64,000 nt of DNA from Arthrobacter cavernae (GTDB lineage: Bacteria; Actinomycetota; Actinomycetes; Actinomycetales; Micrococcaceae): contig NZ_JAFNLL010000014.1 in NCBI RefSeq assembly GCF_017368795.1, positions 1 through 64,000 on the forward strand. Direction: 5' to 3'. The translations under genes were made by a program, and so were the position numbers. Below the pieces are notes generated by a model. It saw only the letters and a list, made by a program, of their open reading frames with translations. It was not told where the DNA came from and searched no databases. Positions 1-8,777 of the stretch are shown here, piece by piece (position 1 is the stretch's first letter; the number at the start of each line of letters is the position of its first letter).

Positions 1-75
1 GCAGCGGGGGCAGGAGTGGCGTTCGACATCGTCGGCGTCGGACGGGGTGGGGGCGGTGACCGGGTCGGGGCTCAT
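1..75 (-). CDS. 5' end of an unidentified gene running off the left edge
   Basis: An ATG on the minus strand at 75 opens a frame that stays open to base 1 (25 codons, reading MSPDPVTAPTPSD and ending HSCPRC). The C-P-x-C at the edge could be the first half of a zinc ribbon, as in some transposase N-termini, but too little is visible to name a family. A weak purine stretch (GAGAAG) lies about 8 bases upstream of the ATG. This could equally be a chance open frame. Confidence 0.3.
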   Translation of the reverse strand, partial: MSPDPVTAPTPSDADDVERHSCPRC

Positions 76-272
76 GCCGGAATCTTCTCACAAACCACTC
101 CCACAATCAGCCCGGGCCTTTTTCATGGGAGAAAGCGTTGTGGGAAGGATCCGGATTCGTGAGCATTTCGAAAAACGGGGTGTTTCGATTTTCGCAGAAT
201 GGGCCGTTTGTGATGGAGTGCGCTTGAGGTGGACCGGCTTACTCGTCCGGCCTGTGATTGTTAGCTGAGAAT

Positions 273-302
273 GGTTCTGGCACGAATTTCGTGAATCGGG
301 GA
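273..302 (+). repeat. Left terminal inverted repeat of the ISL3-like remnant
   Basis: This 30-bp end begins GGTTCTGG and ends CGGGGA. It pairs with 647-676 at 28 of 30 positions; the differences are at the 11th and 18th bases. Confidence 0.75.
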
Positions 303-631
303 CGAGCGGGTCCGGCTCGAGGCCGTGCTGGCCAACTACCCGGAACTGGAGTCCGCCACCGCGCATGTACGCGGCTTCGCCGCCATGCTCACCGGCCTGC
401 GCGGCGACCGGCTCCGGGACCGGCCTGGACAAGGCCTGCATCGACACCCTGCCGAGCCTGCACTCCTTCGCCAACGGCGGCGACCGGGACCTGGACGCGG
501 TCATCGCAGGGCTGACCCTGCCCTACAGCTCCGGCCTCGTTGAAGGGCACATCAACCGGGCCAGGATGATCAAACGCCAGATGCTCGGCCGAGCCGGCTT
601 CCATCTCCTCAGGCAGAGAGTGCTCTCATGA
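301..631 (+). pseudogene. ISL3-family transposase, C-terminal fragment with frameshift
   Basis: The first reading frame (301 to about 420) gives DERVRLEAVLANYPELE. The second (about 421 to 631) gives LDKACIDTLPSLHSFANG, then LPYSSGLVEGHINR and MIKRQMLGRAGFHLLRQR. The SSG-VEGH-NR and KRQM-GRA signatures are the conserved C-terminal end of ISL3 transposases, including the last catalytic-core helix with its glutamate (VEGH). The two halves join in frame only if one base is removed near 415-425, in the run CGGGACCGGCC. There is no N-terminal zinc finger, DNA-binding region or first DDE aspartates, and no start codon. It is a dead fragment, a minimal form of the ISL3 element. Confidence 0.75.
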
Positions 632-646
632 CCGAACCACGCCCGA

Positions 647-676
647 TCCCCGATTCACTAAATTCATGCCAGAACC
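647..676 (-). repeat. Right terminal inverted repeat of the ISL3-like remnant
   Basis: This is the reverse complement of the left end with two mismatches. It lies 16 bases after the transposase stop codon, the usual position of an ISL3 right end. Confidence 0.75.
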
Positions 677-710
677 AATTAGCCCTGCGATTCACACCAT
701 GGATTGTTCC

Positions 711-746
711 GTAACTGCCGTTTTGAAGGGTCAAAAGGGCAGTTAC
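711..746. repeat. Long extragenic palindrome
   Basis: Arms GTAACTGCC (711-719) and GGCAGTTAC (738-746) enclose a second stem TTTTGA/TCAAAA around the loop AGGG. The design (specific outer arm, then a T-run/GA inner stem) resembles the palindromes at 15639-15681 and 16732-16774. It lies just downstream of the dehydrogenase stop codon and may serve as its terminator. Confidence 0.6.
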
Positions 747-772
747 GAGCAATTGATGCTTAAGAAGGCACC

Positions 773-1726
773 CTAAAGCACCCGCACCGGCTTGCCCTGC
801 GCCCAGGCCCGGACGTCCTCAAAAGCCCCACCGTAGAAACGGGTATAGCTTTCGGCGGTGACATACCCTAGGTGCGGCGTCAGCACGGTACGGGGCGCAC
901 TCAGGAGCGGATGTTCGGCGGGGAGGGGCTCGACGTCGTACACGTCCAGGGCCGCGCCGCCCAGCCAGCCCTCGTTGAGGCCGCGGAGCAGGGCGTCCCC
1001 GTCCACCAAGGGGCCCCGCGCGGTGTTGACTAGGATCCCGGCCGGGCCGAGCAACCGCAGTTCCTCCTCGCCCACCACCCCGTGGGAGCGTTCGGACAGC
1101 CGGACGTGCACGGAGACGACGTCGGCCTCCCGGAACAGCGTGTCTTTGCTGACCTTGCGGACGCCGGCGGCAGCGGCGGTTTCCTCGCGGAGGTTGGGGC
1201 TCCAGGCGATGACGTCCATGCCGAACGCCTGTGCGTAGCCGGCCACCTTCGTCCCGATCTTGCCCAGGCCCAGCACTCCGAGGGTCTTGCCGGACAGCTC
1301 GAAGCCCACAGTGCTTTGCAGGCGTCCGGCACGCATGGCATTGCCTTCGAACTGCAAGTTCCGGGCGGCCGCCAGCAGCAGTGCCCACGTCATTTCCGGA
1401 GCCGCGGCGGGGGAGCCACCCGTGCCGCAGACCGTGATTCCCAGTTCCCTTGCGGCCTTGATGTCGATCGAGGGGTTGGCCATCCCGGTGGTGACGAGCA
1501 GTTTCAGCTTGGGCAATTGGCGGAGCCGGGCGGCGTCGAAGGCCGTGCGTTCGCGCATGGCAACAACGATGCTGAAATCGCGGAGCGCCTGGATGAGGGC
1601 CTCTTCGTCCTGGAAGGGTTCGCTGAAGACGGTGACGTCGATGCCGTCGTCGGCGAGCTGGTCCCAGGGTGCGTAGTCGTAGGCGACACCCTGGTAGTCA
1701 TCGAGGATGGCGAGGCGCTGGCTCAT
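773..1726 (-). CDS. D-2-hydroxyacid dehydrogenase family protein
   Basis: This 317-residue protein belongs to the NAD-dependent D-isomer 2-hydroxyacid dehydrogenase family, whose members reduce 2-oxoacids or oxidise D-2-hydroxyacids such as phosphoglycerate, glycerate or lactate in the cytosol. The Rossmann glycine motif GLGKIG is at about residues 153-158. The catalytic set is present: Arg237 in NTARG, Glu266 in DVYDVEPLP, and His285 in TPHLGY. The length suits a two-domain enzyme without the ACT regulatory tail of SerA. The exact substrate cannot be read from the sequence. It stands alone on the minus strand; a strong hairpin (1762-1805) separates it from the binding-protein gene upstream. 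Confidence 0.85.
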   Translation of the reverse strand: MSQRLAILDDYQGVAYDYAPWDQLADDGIDVTVFSEPFQDEEALIQALRDFSIVVAMRERTAFDAARLRQLPKLKLLVTTGMANPSIDIKAARELGITVCGTGGSPAAAPEMTWALLLAAARNLQFEGNAMRAGRLQSTVGFELSGKTLGVLGLGKIGTKVAGYAQAFGMDVIAWSPNLREETAAAAGVRKVSKDTLFREADVVSVHVRLSERSHGVVGEEELRLLGPAGILVNTARGPLVDGDALLRGLNEGWLGGAALDVYDVEPLPAEHPLLSAPRTVLTPHLGYVTAESYTRFYGGAFEDVRAWAQGKPVRVL

Positions 1727-1761
1727 GGTTCCCTACTATGCCCCATTCGCCGGCGACGCGG

Positions 1762-1805
1762 AAATGCCCTGGCGACACTGGAATTCCGGTGTCGCCAGGG
1801 CATTT
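1762..1805 (-). terminator. 44-bp near-perfect palindrome, probable terminator
   Basis: A 17-bp perfect stem (AAATGCCCTGGCGACAC and its complement) encloses TGGAATTCCG, which itself almost closes. It lies 34 bases downstream of the binding-protein stop codon and upstream of the dehydrogenase start, so it most likely ends the binding-protein transcript. A real factor-independent terminator rarely needs such a long stem, so it may instead be another extragenic palindrome. Confidence 0.6.
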
Positions 1806-1839
1806 GCGCAGCGCCAGCCAAGCTGCGCAGTGCCGGTTC

Positions 1840-2835
1840 CTACTTTTTGGGCAGTCCTGCCGGGTTCAGTTCGGACGCCTGGATGGCCTCGGAGGTGAGT
1901 CCCCAGCGGTCCAGGATCTTGGTGTAAGTGCCATTCCCAATGAGCGTGTTCAGCGCTGCCTGGGCTGCAGCCGCCAGGCCGTTGCCCTTCTTGGTGGTGA
2001 ACGCGATTTCGGCCTTCAGCGGCCAGCCGCCGTTGAGCGTGCCCACCTCCTTGGTCTTGCCGTCCTTGGCCGCCTTGTACGCAGCGGAGGCGTTGGGCCC
2101 GAACGTCAGGTCCGCACGTCCTGACTGGAGGGCGAGCTGGGAGGCGGAGTCGTCGTCGTAATACTGGAACTCAACCGGCTTCAAGCCGTTCTTCTTGTTC
2201 TCCTCGTCCCAGCGCACCAGGATGGCTTCCTGGTTGGTGCCCGAGCCGACAATGACGCGCTTGCCGGCCACGTCCTTGGCTTCCTTGACCTCGGTGATGT
2301 CCGAGCCGCTCTTCGCGTAGAAACCGAGGAGGTCGTTGCGGTAGGTGGCGAAGTCGAACTTCTCCTTACGGGCTTCCGTGACGGTGACGTTGGAGAGGAC
2401 GGCCTCGTACTTGCCGGATTCGACGCCGAGCGGCCAGTCGGCCCATGCCACCGGAAGCACCTCGACCTGCAGGTCCAGGCTCTCGCCGATCGCGTAGGCG
2501 AGGTCCACTTCGTTGCCGATCAGGGTCTTGTTGTCCGTGGCGAACAGGCTCAGCGGAGGCGTTCCGCCGGTGGTCACGACCGTCAGCTTGCCGTCGGCCT
2601 TGATGGCCTCGGGCACCAAGGCGGCGGCCGAGGAGTCGACCGTCACCTTCACGCGGTCCTGCTCGGGAGACAGATTGAATTCTTTGGCGACTGCGCCTGA
2701 AGCCGCGCTGGAGGTAGAGCCCGACGACGGTGCTGTCGCCGCCGTCGCGCCCGGATCGGAGCAGGCGGCGAGCCCCAGCAGAGCGGTAGCGGCCAGCGCC
2801 GCAGTGATGCCGGTCTTGCCTGCAAATCGTGCCAT
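1840..2835 (-). CDS. Amino-acid-type ABC transporter substrate-binding lipoprotein
   Basis: This 331-residue exported lipoprotein belongs to solute-binding family 3, which captures polar amino acids or similar solutes outside the membrane and delivers them to an ABC permease. The N-terminus has charged residues, a hydrophobic stretch and the lipobox LAAC with Cys25 as lipidation site. Family features include the early segment VTTGGTPPLSLF, the GNEVDLAYAI region and GKRVIVGSGTNQ. The ATG at 2835 follows a good ribosome site (AAAGGGGA); the frame stays open upstream, but that extension has no signal peptide and is rejected. No permease or ATPase genes adjoin it, so it is an orphan binding protein. 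It diverges from the LLM oxidoreductase gene. Confidence 0.85.
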   Translation of the reverse strand: MARFAGKTGITAALAATALLGLAACSDPGATAATAPSSGSTSSAASGAVAKEFNLSPEQDRVKVTVDSSAAALVPEAIKADGKLTVVTTGGTPPLSLFATDNKTLIGNEVDLAYAIGESLDLQVEVLPVAWADWPLGVESGKYEAVLSNVTVTEARKEKFDFATYRNDLLGFYAKSGSDITEVKEAKDVAGKRVIVGSGTNQEAILVRWDEENKKNGLKPVEFQYYDDDSASQLALQSGRADLTFGPNASAAYKAAKDGKTKEVGTLNGGWPLKAEIAFTTKKGNGLAAAAQAALNTLIGNGTYTKILDRWGLTSEAIQASELNPAGLPKK

Positions 2836-2877
2836 GGTTTCCCCTTTGTGGAAGTCTGATGCGTGCTTGTGGCTGCA

Positions 2878-2907
2878 ACTATCCGGCAGGCTTCGGGAGG
2901 CGGTCAA
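2878..2907 (-). promoter_or_regulatory. Candidate sigma-A-type promoter of the binding-protein gene
   Basis: Reading the minus strand, TTGACC (2907-2902) and GATAGT (2883-2878) are separated by 18 bases. The -10 lies about 43 bases upstream of the start codon, leaving room for the visible ribosome site. Confidence 0.5.
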
Positions 2908-3109
2908 AGCACTCTGAAACGCTGGGATACAGGGGGTCATTGCGGTTAATCGGGCGTCTGCTGGGGTCACATTCGGCCCGGTTCCCAGGTGTGCGCCAGC
3001 CCACCGCAGCCCGATGAAATAAGCCGGGCACCGCCGTCGTTGTCGCCTACGTGCCCGGCCACCCTCCACGCCGGACCGTGACGCGAACCCGAAAGGCCGG
3101 TACCCCGAC

Positions 3110-4099
3110 GTGACCGTACCCCTCTCCATCCTGGACCTGGCAACCATCGGCAAGGGCCAGACGGCGGCGGAAAGCCTCGCGGGCAGTGTGGCCATGGCGC
3201 AGAAGGCGGAACAGCTGGGCTACCGCCGTGTCTGGTACGCCGAGCACCACAACATGTCCTCCATCGCGTCCTCGGCCACGAGCGTGCTGATCGCCCACGT
3301 CGCCGCGCACACCAGCACCATCCGGCTCGGCGCCGGCGGCATCATGCTGCCCAACCACTCTCCGCTGACCATCGCCGAGCAGTTCGGCACGCTCGAGACA
3401 CTGCACCCGGGCCGGATCGACCTCGGCCTGGGCCGCGCCCCGGGCAGCGACCAGAACACGATGCGCGCCCTGCGCCGCGACCCCATGTCCGCCGACACCT
3501 TCCCCCAGGACGTGCTGGAACTGCAGGGCTACCTGAGCGGACCCACCCGGATCCAGGGCGTGGAAGCGACGCCCGGCAAGGGCACCAACGTCCCGCTGTA
3601 CATCCTGGGATCCTCCCTGTTCGGCGCGCGCCTGGCGGCCCAGCTGGGCCTGCCGTACGCCTTCGCCTCGCACTTTGCGCCCAACTCCTTGCAGGACGCC
3701 GTGGCCATCTACCGGCGCGAATTCAAGCCGTCCGCGCAGCTGGACGCGCCGCACGTGATCGCCGGCGTGAACGTGGTGGCTGCCGATTCGGCCTCCGAGG
3801 CCCAGCAGCTGTTCCTGGCGGTGAAGCGGGACAGGGTCTCGCGCTTCCTGGGCGGCGGCCGCGAGTTCACGGACGACGAGGCCGATCTCATCCTCGATAC
3901 CCCGCAGGGCCAGCACCTGGCCGAGATGATGACGTACTCCGCCGTCGGCACGCCGGAGGTGGTCCGCGACTACCTGGAGGAATTCGCCCGGCACGCCGAT
4001 GCCGACGAACTCATCGTGGCCCACCAGAGCACCGGAACCGACGCTCGGATCCGCTCGGTGGAGCTGCTGGCGGAGGTTGCCGGGCTGGTGGGGGTGTAA
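3110..4099 (+). CDS. LLM-class flavin-dependent oxidoreductase
   Basis: This 329-residue protein is a luciferase-like monooxygenase of the MsnO8/YhbW type, a cytosolic (beta/alpha)8-barrel that uses reduced flavin. Recognised segments are the N-terminal [11 protein letters not shown], the WYAEHHNM motif at about residue 44, the [14 protein letters not shown] strand and [15 protein letters not shown]. These are typical of this subgroup, which is annotated from homology rather than by a known substrate. The GTG at 3110 is chosen because homologues start a few residues before the ILD strand; the purine run AAAGG is rather far upstream. It is monocistronic and divergent from the binding-protein gene. 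No flavin reductase partner is nearby. Confidence 0.85.
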   Translation: MTVPLSILDLATIGKGQTAAESLAGSVAMAQKAEQLGYRRVWYAEHHNMSSIASSATSVLIAHVAAHTSTIRLGAGGIMLPNHSPLTIAEQFGTLETLHPGRIDLGLGRAPGSDQNTMRALRRDPMSADTFPQDVLELQGYLSGPTRIQGVEATPGKGTNVPLYILGSSLFGARLAAQLGLPYAFASHFAPNSLQDAVAIYRREFKPSAQLDAPHVIAGVNVVAADSASEAQQLFLAVKRDRVSRFLGGGREFTDDEADLILDTPQGQHLAEMMTYSAVGTPEVVRDYLEEFARHADADELIVAHQSTGTDARIRSVELLAEVAGLVGV

Positions 4100-4242
4100 C
4101 AGTCTCGGGCGGCAGTTATCCGGAAGGATGAGCGCCACCCGAGCCGGCGCAAAGACCCGTTACCCACCGGAAACGGACGGGCCACGCGGGCGAAACCGGC
4201 CGGGCGGAGACTGAAGACTTCCGCACCGGAAGGACAGTGTCC

Positions 4243-6882
4243 ATGCCTACTCCGCTCAACCAGTCCGTGGCCGATTCGGCGCTGCTGACCAACTCCCTTC
4301 CGCTCGGCCTGTTGCGGGCGTTCGTCCAGTCGGACGCCGCGGACCATGGGATCACCCCGCAGCTGCTCGCCGAGCTGCGGATCCTCGCCCGCACCCCGGG
4401 ACTCTTGGTGGCCTGCAACTACGGCGGCACTCTGTGCGAGGCCGAAGGGGTGTCCACCGAGACGCTCCCGCTGGGGAGCGCCGCCGTCGCGCTCCGGGCC
4501 CTTGCCGCGCTGCCGAACACGCACGCGGCCGTCATCTCGGGCCGCTCCCTGCGGGACCTGGCCGCCGTCTCCCGGCTCCCCGCCGAGGTCCATCTGGTGG
4601 GCTCGTACGGGGCCGAGTTCGACATGGCCTTCGCCTACGGCATCCCCCTGGCCACGGAGCTGCTTCTGCAGCAGGCGGCCATGGCCCTGAACGAGGCGGT
4701 CGGCTTCGAGAAGGGCATCAGCATCGAGCGCAAGCCGGTCGCCGTCGGGGTCCATACCCGGCCCGCGACGCCGGCCGTTGCCGCCAAAGTCACCCGGCAG
4801 GCGGAAGAGATCGCCCGGGAGCTGGGCCTCTTCTTCATGGTGGACGGTTCGGTGCTGGACCTGTCGGTGGTCGAACCGGCCAAGGACGCCGCGCTGGAGC
4901 AGCTGCGCACGCGGCTCGGTGCCAGCGCGGCGCTGTTCGCCGGCGATGCGGACAGCGATGAACACGCCATCGGCACCCTCCGCGGCCCGGACCTGGGCCT
5001 GCATGTGGGCCCGGGCGAGACCGTGGCGGACCATCGGCTCCCGCATCCGGAATCCTTCGCCAAGGTCCTGGCCATCCTGTTCGAACTGCGCCGGGCCTGG
5101 CTGTTCGGCGAGGACGCCGTGGGACTGGAGCGGCATTCGATGATCGGGAACGGGACGTCGACGGCGCTACTCACCCCCGAGGCCAAGATCTGCTGGATGA
5201 GCCACCCCCTCCCGGACTCGGGCTCCCTGTTCGCGCACATCCTGGGCGGCGACCCTGCCGGCCATTTCAGTGTGGAGCCGCTCAAGGCCTCGCAGGTCCT
5301 GGGCCAGCGCTACGTGGACAACACCATGATCGTGGAGACCCGCTGGGCCGACGTCGCCGTCACCGACTACCTCGAACCCGCGCCGGACGGCATCACCAGC
5401 CTGGTCCGGGTGCTGTCCGGCACCGGCATGGCCAGGATCGTGTTCGCGCCGCGGCCCGACTACGCCACCGCCCCGTTCAGCATGGAAATCCGCGGCGGGG
5501 AACTGCATGTGGTGGGCACCTCGGAACCCATCATCCTGTCCGCACCCGGCGTGGACTTCACTATCACGAGCGACGGCAAACACGGCACCGCCACCGCGGA
5601 AGTCAGCCTCGCCCACGGTGCCGTGGTCCTGAACCTCCGGTGCGGGGACACCGAGCCGGCGACGGCGGACCCCGCCGGAGAGCCCGGGCGGCGGGCCGCC
5701 GTCGCGCAGCACTCCCGCCAATGGGTCAGGGAACTTCAGCTGCCCGGCATGAAGCCCTCGCTGGTGCGGCGCTCGGCGCTGGTCCTCAAATCGCTGGTGC
5801 ACGAACCCACCGGGGCTGTGCTTGCGGCGCCGACCACCTCGCTGCCGGAGGGAATCGGCGGGACCCGCAACTGGGACTACCGCTACTGCTGGCTGCGGGA
5901 CGGCTCCATGACCGTCAACGCCCTGGTGGACCTGGGCTCCACGGACGAGGCCGACGGCTTCCTGCGCTGGCTCGGGCGCATCCTGGACAACGCCCCGGGC
6001 CCGGAATGGCTGCACCCGCTGTACTCGGTGACGGGTGCACCGCTGTCCACGGAGGCCATCATCGAGAGCCTGCCCGGCTATGCGGGATCGCGGCCGGTGC
6101 GGATCGGGAACGCCGCGGACCACCAGGTGCAGCTGGACGTCTTCGGTCCGATCGCCGAACTCATCCACGGTCTCGGCGAGCGGCGCGGTTCCCTGCCGGA
6201 CGCGCACTGGAAGCTCATGGAGCAGATGGCCGCCGCGGTGCTGGCCCGCTGGCACGAGCCCGACCACGGCATCTGGGAGGCCCGCCGTGCACCTCGGCAC
6301 CACGTCTACACCAAGGTGATGTGCTGGGTGACGCTGGACCGGGCTGTCCGGACGGCCGTCCGCCACGGCCGCCCTGCCGGTGCCGGCTGGGAGGACACGG
6401 CCAACACCATCCGCGCCGAGGTGCTCCGCGAAGGCTGGGACGACTCCGCAGCCTCCTACACGGTGGCTTACGACAACCCGGACCTGGACGCCGCCGTGCT
6501 GCACATCGGACTCTCCGGCCTCCTGGACGTACGGGACCAGCGTTTCGTGGACACCGTCACCGCCGTCGAGCGGGAACTCCGGGTGGGGCCGACCGTCTTC
6601 CGGTACCGGTACGACGACGGCCTGCCGGGCCTGGAGGGCGGCTTCCACATCTGCACCACGTGGCTGATCGAGGCCTACCTGGCCGTGGGGCGGCTGGACG
6701 ATGCGCTGGAACTGTTCAACCAGCTCGTGGCCCTCTTCGGACCCACGGGATTGCTGCCGGAGGAGTACGACCCCGGCACGGAGACGCACCTGGGCAACCA
6801 CCCGCAGGCCTACTCGCACCTGGGCTTCATCCGCTGCGCTCGGCTTCTGGACAGCTACCTGGCATCGGTTGAGGAAGAGTAG
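4243..6882 (+). CDS. OtsB-like HAD domain fused to GH15 glucoamylase/trehalase
   Basis: This 879-residue protein has two domains. Residues ~45-285 resemble trehalose-6-phosphate phosphatase (HAD fold), with AVISGRSLRDL, the cap region and the metal motif FAGDADSDEHAI. Residues ~320-870 are a glycoside hydrolase family 15 module with TRNWDYRYCWLRDG, acid-side GIWEARR and base-side LLPEEYDP, as in trehalases and glucoamylases. In HAD motif I, both catalytic aspartates of DxDGT are replaced (Asn59-Tyr-Gly61), so phosphatase activity is doubtful, while the hydrolase residues look intact. The likely role is trehalose or oligoglucoside hydrolysis. The ATG at 4243 is preferred over the GTG at 4237 because GGAAGGA lies 8 bases before it. 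It converges on the AEC gene with a 4-bp gap. Confidence 0.85.
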   Translation: MPTPLNQSVADSALLTNSLPLGLLRAFVQSDAADHGITPQLLAELRILARTPGLLVACNYGGTLCEAEGVSTETLPLGSAAVALRALAALPNTHAAVISGRSLRDLAAVSRLPAEVHLVGSYGAEFDMAFAYGIPLATELLLQQAAMALNEAVGFEKGISIERKPVAVGVHTRPATPAVAAKVTRQAEEIARELGLFFMVDGSVLDLSVVEPAKDAALEQLRTRLGASAALFAGDADSDEHAIGTLRGPDLGLHVGPGETVADHRLPHPESFAKVLAILFELRRAWLFGEDAVGLERHSMIGNGTSTALLTPEAKICWMSHPLPDSGSLFAHILGGDPAGHFSVEPLKASQVLGQRYVDNTMIVETRWADVAVTDYLEPAPDGITSLVRVLSGTGMARIVFAPRPDYATAPFSMEIRGGELHVVGTSEPIILSAPGVDFTITSDGKHGTATAEVSLAHGAVVLNLRCGDTEPATADPAGEPGRRAAVAQHSRQWVRELQLPGMKPSLVRRSALVLKSLVHEPTGAVLAAPTTSLPEGIGGTRNWDYRYCWLRDGSMTVNALVDLGSTDEADGFLRWLGRILDNAPGPEWLHPLYSVTGAPLSTEAIIESLPGYAGSRPVRIGNAADHQVQLDVFGPIAELIHGLGERRGSLPDAHWKLMEQMAAAVLARWHEPDHGIWEARRAPRHHVYTKVMCWVTLDRAVRTAVRHGRPAGAGWEDTANTIRAEVLREGWDDSAASYTVAYDNPDLDAAVLHIGLSGLLDVRDQRFVDTVTAVERELRVGPTVFRYRYDDGLPGLEGGFHICTTWLIEAYLAVGRLDDALELFNQLVALFGPTGLLPEEYDPGTETHLGNHPQAYSHLGFIRCARLLDSYLASVEEE

Positions 6883-6886
6883 CGCT

Positions 6887-7813
6887 TTATGTCAGCAGCA
6901 GCGCGACGGCGATCATTGCCGGGACGGCCACCACGGTGGTGATCAGCACGGTGTCCTTGGCCACGGTGATGCCGGTCCGGTAGCGGCTGGCGGCCACGAA
7001 GACGTTCTGGGCTGTGGGCAGGGCGGAGGTCACCACCACGGCGAACAGGGCATGCCCGTCCATGCCCAGCGCGAAGCGCGCAAACAGGTACGCCAGCGCC
7101 GGGTGCACGATGAGCTTGAAACCGCTGGCCAGCAGGGTGTCCACGCGGCGCCCGGTGTCCTTCTGTAGCGGCCGCGAGCCGTTCAGGCTCATGCCGAAGG
7201 CCATCAGCATGGCGGGAATCGCGGCGCCGCCGATCAGGTGGATCGGTTCCATGATGAGCGCCGGCACCTGCCAGCCGGTCCCCGCCACCAGCAGGCCCAG
7301 CGCTGAGCCGACGATCATCGGGTTCCGCACGATCATCAGGAGGAAGCGCAGGGGAGTGGTGCGGTGGGTGCTGGTGCTGGCGTCGAGCGCCATCAGGTAC
7401 AGGGGCGAGAAGAATGCCAGCTGGAAGATCAGCAGCGGGGCAACATAGCTGGCATCGCCGAGCACAAACACGGCGATGGGGATGCCCAGGTTCGCGGAGT
7501 TGGCCAGGGACGCGCTCATGGAGGAGATGAGCGATTCGGGCAGCGGGCGTTTGAGCCAGAACTTCACGATCACGAAGAACAACAGCCCCGTGGCGATGGC
7601 CCCCACAGCGGTGACCAGGAGCGGTGCCGCGAAGACCTCGTGCAGCTTCGCCTTGCCGAGGGTTTCGAACAGCAGGGCCGGGCTTGCGACGAAGAACGTC
7701 AGGCCGCTCAGCACGGAGCGGGCGTTCTCACCCAGGATCCCGCGCCTGCCGACGAACATGCCCACCAGGATGATGGCCCATACCACGAAGAACCCGGACA
7801 GGACCCCTAGCAC
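6887..7813 (-). CDS. AEC family transporter (auxin efflux carrier/malonate permease type)
   Basis: This protein of about 308 residues has some ten hydrophobic segments in two five-helix halves, typical of AEC carriers, which move small organic anions across the membrane. Visible signatures include the repeated pattern LANSANLGIPIAVFVLG in the first half, and SALPTAQNVFVAASRY near the end, where the second half carries the matching helix break. The GTG at 7813 is chosen because the first membrane helix begins right after it. A longer frame to 7906 adds a proline- and arginine-rich segment foreign to the family. The substrate is unknown. The gene is convergent with the GH15 gene and has no obvious partner. 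Confidence 0.8.
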   Translation of the reverse strand: MLGVLSGFFVVWAIILVGMFVGRRGILGENARSVLSGLTFFVASPALLFETLGKAKLHEVFAAPLLVTAVGAIATGLLFFVIVKFWLKRPLPESLISSMSASLANSANLGIPIAVFVLGDASYVAPLLIFQLAFFSPLYLMALDASTSTHRTTPLRFLLMIVRNPMIVGSALGLLVAGTGWQVPALIMEPIHLIGGAAIPAMLMAFGMSLNGSRPLQKDTGRRVDTLLASGFKLIVHPALAYLFARFALGMDGHALFAVVVTSALPTAQNVFVAASRYRTGITVAKDTVLITTVVAVPAMIAVALLLT

Positions 7814-7992
7814 GGCGGCATCCGCTCGGTGGCGGGTGCGGGGCGGCGTGGGTTCACAGTCCCAGCCTAAATCAGCTTTATTGCCGTGAAGGCCCGACGG
7901 CGGCATGTCTCGTCATGCGGACAGCGCCGGGCTGGCGCGGGGCTGCTGGAGCGCGGGGCACTGGACGCGCGTTGAGGAGCCGGGGCGCTACA

Positions 7993-8730
7993 TCAGCCCG
8001 GGGTGAGGACGCAGAACTCATTGCCCTCCGGGTCGGCGAGGCACACCCATGGCACATCGCCCTGGCCGACGTCGGCGTCGGTGGCGCCCAGAGCCTTCAG
8101 CCGGTCCACCTCTGCCGCTTGATCGTCGCCGGGATACGGCATCAGGTCGAGATGGACACGGTTCCACACAGTCTCCATGCCGGACGTACGAAGCAATTCC
8201 AGATACGGCCCGACACCCTTGGCCGAACGCAGCCTCGCGTGATCGTCGTTCACCTCGTGCAGGGTCCAGTCCGTAGCCTCGCTCCAGAACCGGGCCATGG
8301 CCCGCGGATCCGCGCAGTTGACCACCACCGTGGCGATCGGCCCGGTGTCCCGGTAGATCTCCCGCGGCTCCAGCACACAGAACACATTGCCCTCCGGGTC
8401 GGCCAGGACCGTCCACGGCACATCCCCCTGGCCCACATCTGCGGGCGTTGCACCGAGCTCCAAGAGGCGCGCGAGCAGCTCGGCGTGATGGGCCGCGGAA
8501 CTGGTGGCGAGATCGAGGTGCGCGCGGTACTTCACCGTCTCGGGGTCTGGGACTGTGACGACATCGACGCAGACGGCGGCGGGGTCCGGCCAGGTGAAGC
8601 CCACGGGCTCAACATTGGTCACGCCGGGTCCCTCGCTGGAAACACCCCAGCCGAGCGCCTCCGCCCAAAACCGGCCGAGCGCTGAGTCATCCCGAGCCTT
8701 GAAATTCACCTGAACAAGTCGCAGCGCCAT
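7993..8730 (-). CDS. Tandem VOC (glyoxalase/bleomycin-resistance-like) protein
   Basis: This 245-residue cytosolic protein has two vicinal-oxygen-chelate modules: residues ~1-115, and ~120-245 starting at IATVVVNCADP. Each ends in the same pattern, DVGQGDVPW followed by LADPEGN and FCVL, so the second half is a clear duplicate of the first. Each module keeps candidate metal or substrate residues (HLDL and the late glutamate-free FCVL strand). Members of this group are commonly annotated as glyoxalase-like; no specific substrate is implied. It stands alone between the AEC gene and panD. The start ATG is followed directly by the first beta strand LRLVQVNFKA, which supports it. Confidence 0.8.
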   Translation of the reverse strand: MALRLVQVNFKARDDSALGRFWAEALGWGVSSEGPGVTNVEPVGFTWPDPAAVCVDVVTVPDPETVKYRAHLDLATSSAAHHAELLARLLELGATPADVGQGDVPWTVLADPEGNVFCVLEPREIYRDTGPIATVVVNCADPRAMARFWSEATDWTLHEVNDDHARLRSAKGVGPYLELLRTSGMETVWNRVHLDLMPYPGDDQAAEVDRLKALGATDADVGQGDVPWVCLADPEGNEFCVLTPG

Positions 8731-8777
8731 ACCGCCAGACCCTATACCCAGGTAATACCCGATATGGGAGGCGCGCC

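Larger units (their letters stand above)
273..676 (+). mobile_element. Internally deleted ISL3-like insertion sequence (404 bp)
   Basis: The element is bounded by inverted repeats at 273-302 (starting GGTTCTGGCACGAATT) and 647-676. Aligned by hand, the two 30-bp ends match at 28 positions. Only the 3' end of the transposase remains between them, starting one base inside the left repeat, so about 1 kb of the usual ISL3-family transposase has been deleted. Nothing resembling an 8-bp target duplication is visible outside the ends (CTGAGAAT on the left, AATTAGCC on the right). A copy of this form has intact ends but no working enzyme, so it could move only if a full-length relative supplies transposase in trans. 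Confidence 0.75.

Noticed and set aside
2836..3195. Upstream extension of the binding-protein frame
   Set aside because: It would place 120 polar residues before the signal peptide and lipobox; the ATG at 2835 has a good ribosome site and promoter.
5167..6819. 550-codon frame antisense to the OtsB/GH15 gene
   Set aside because: No recognisable motifs and composition typical of antisense frames; the sense gene is clearly real.
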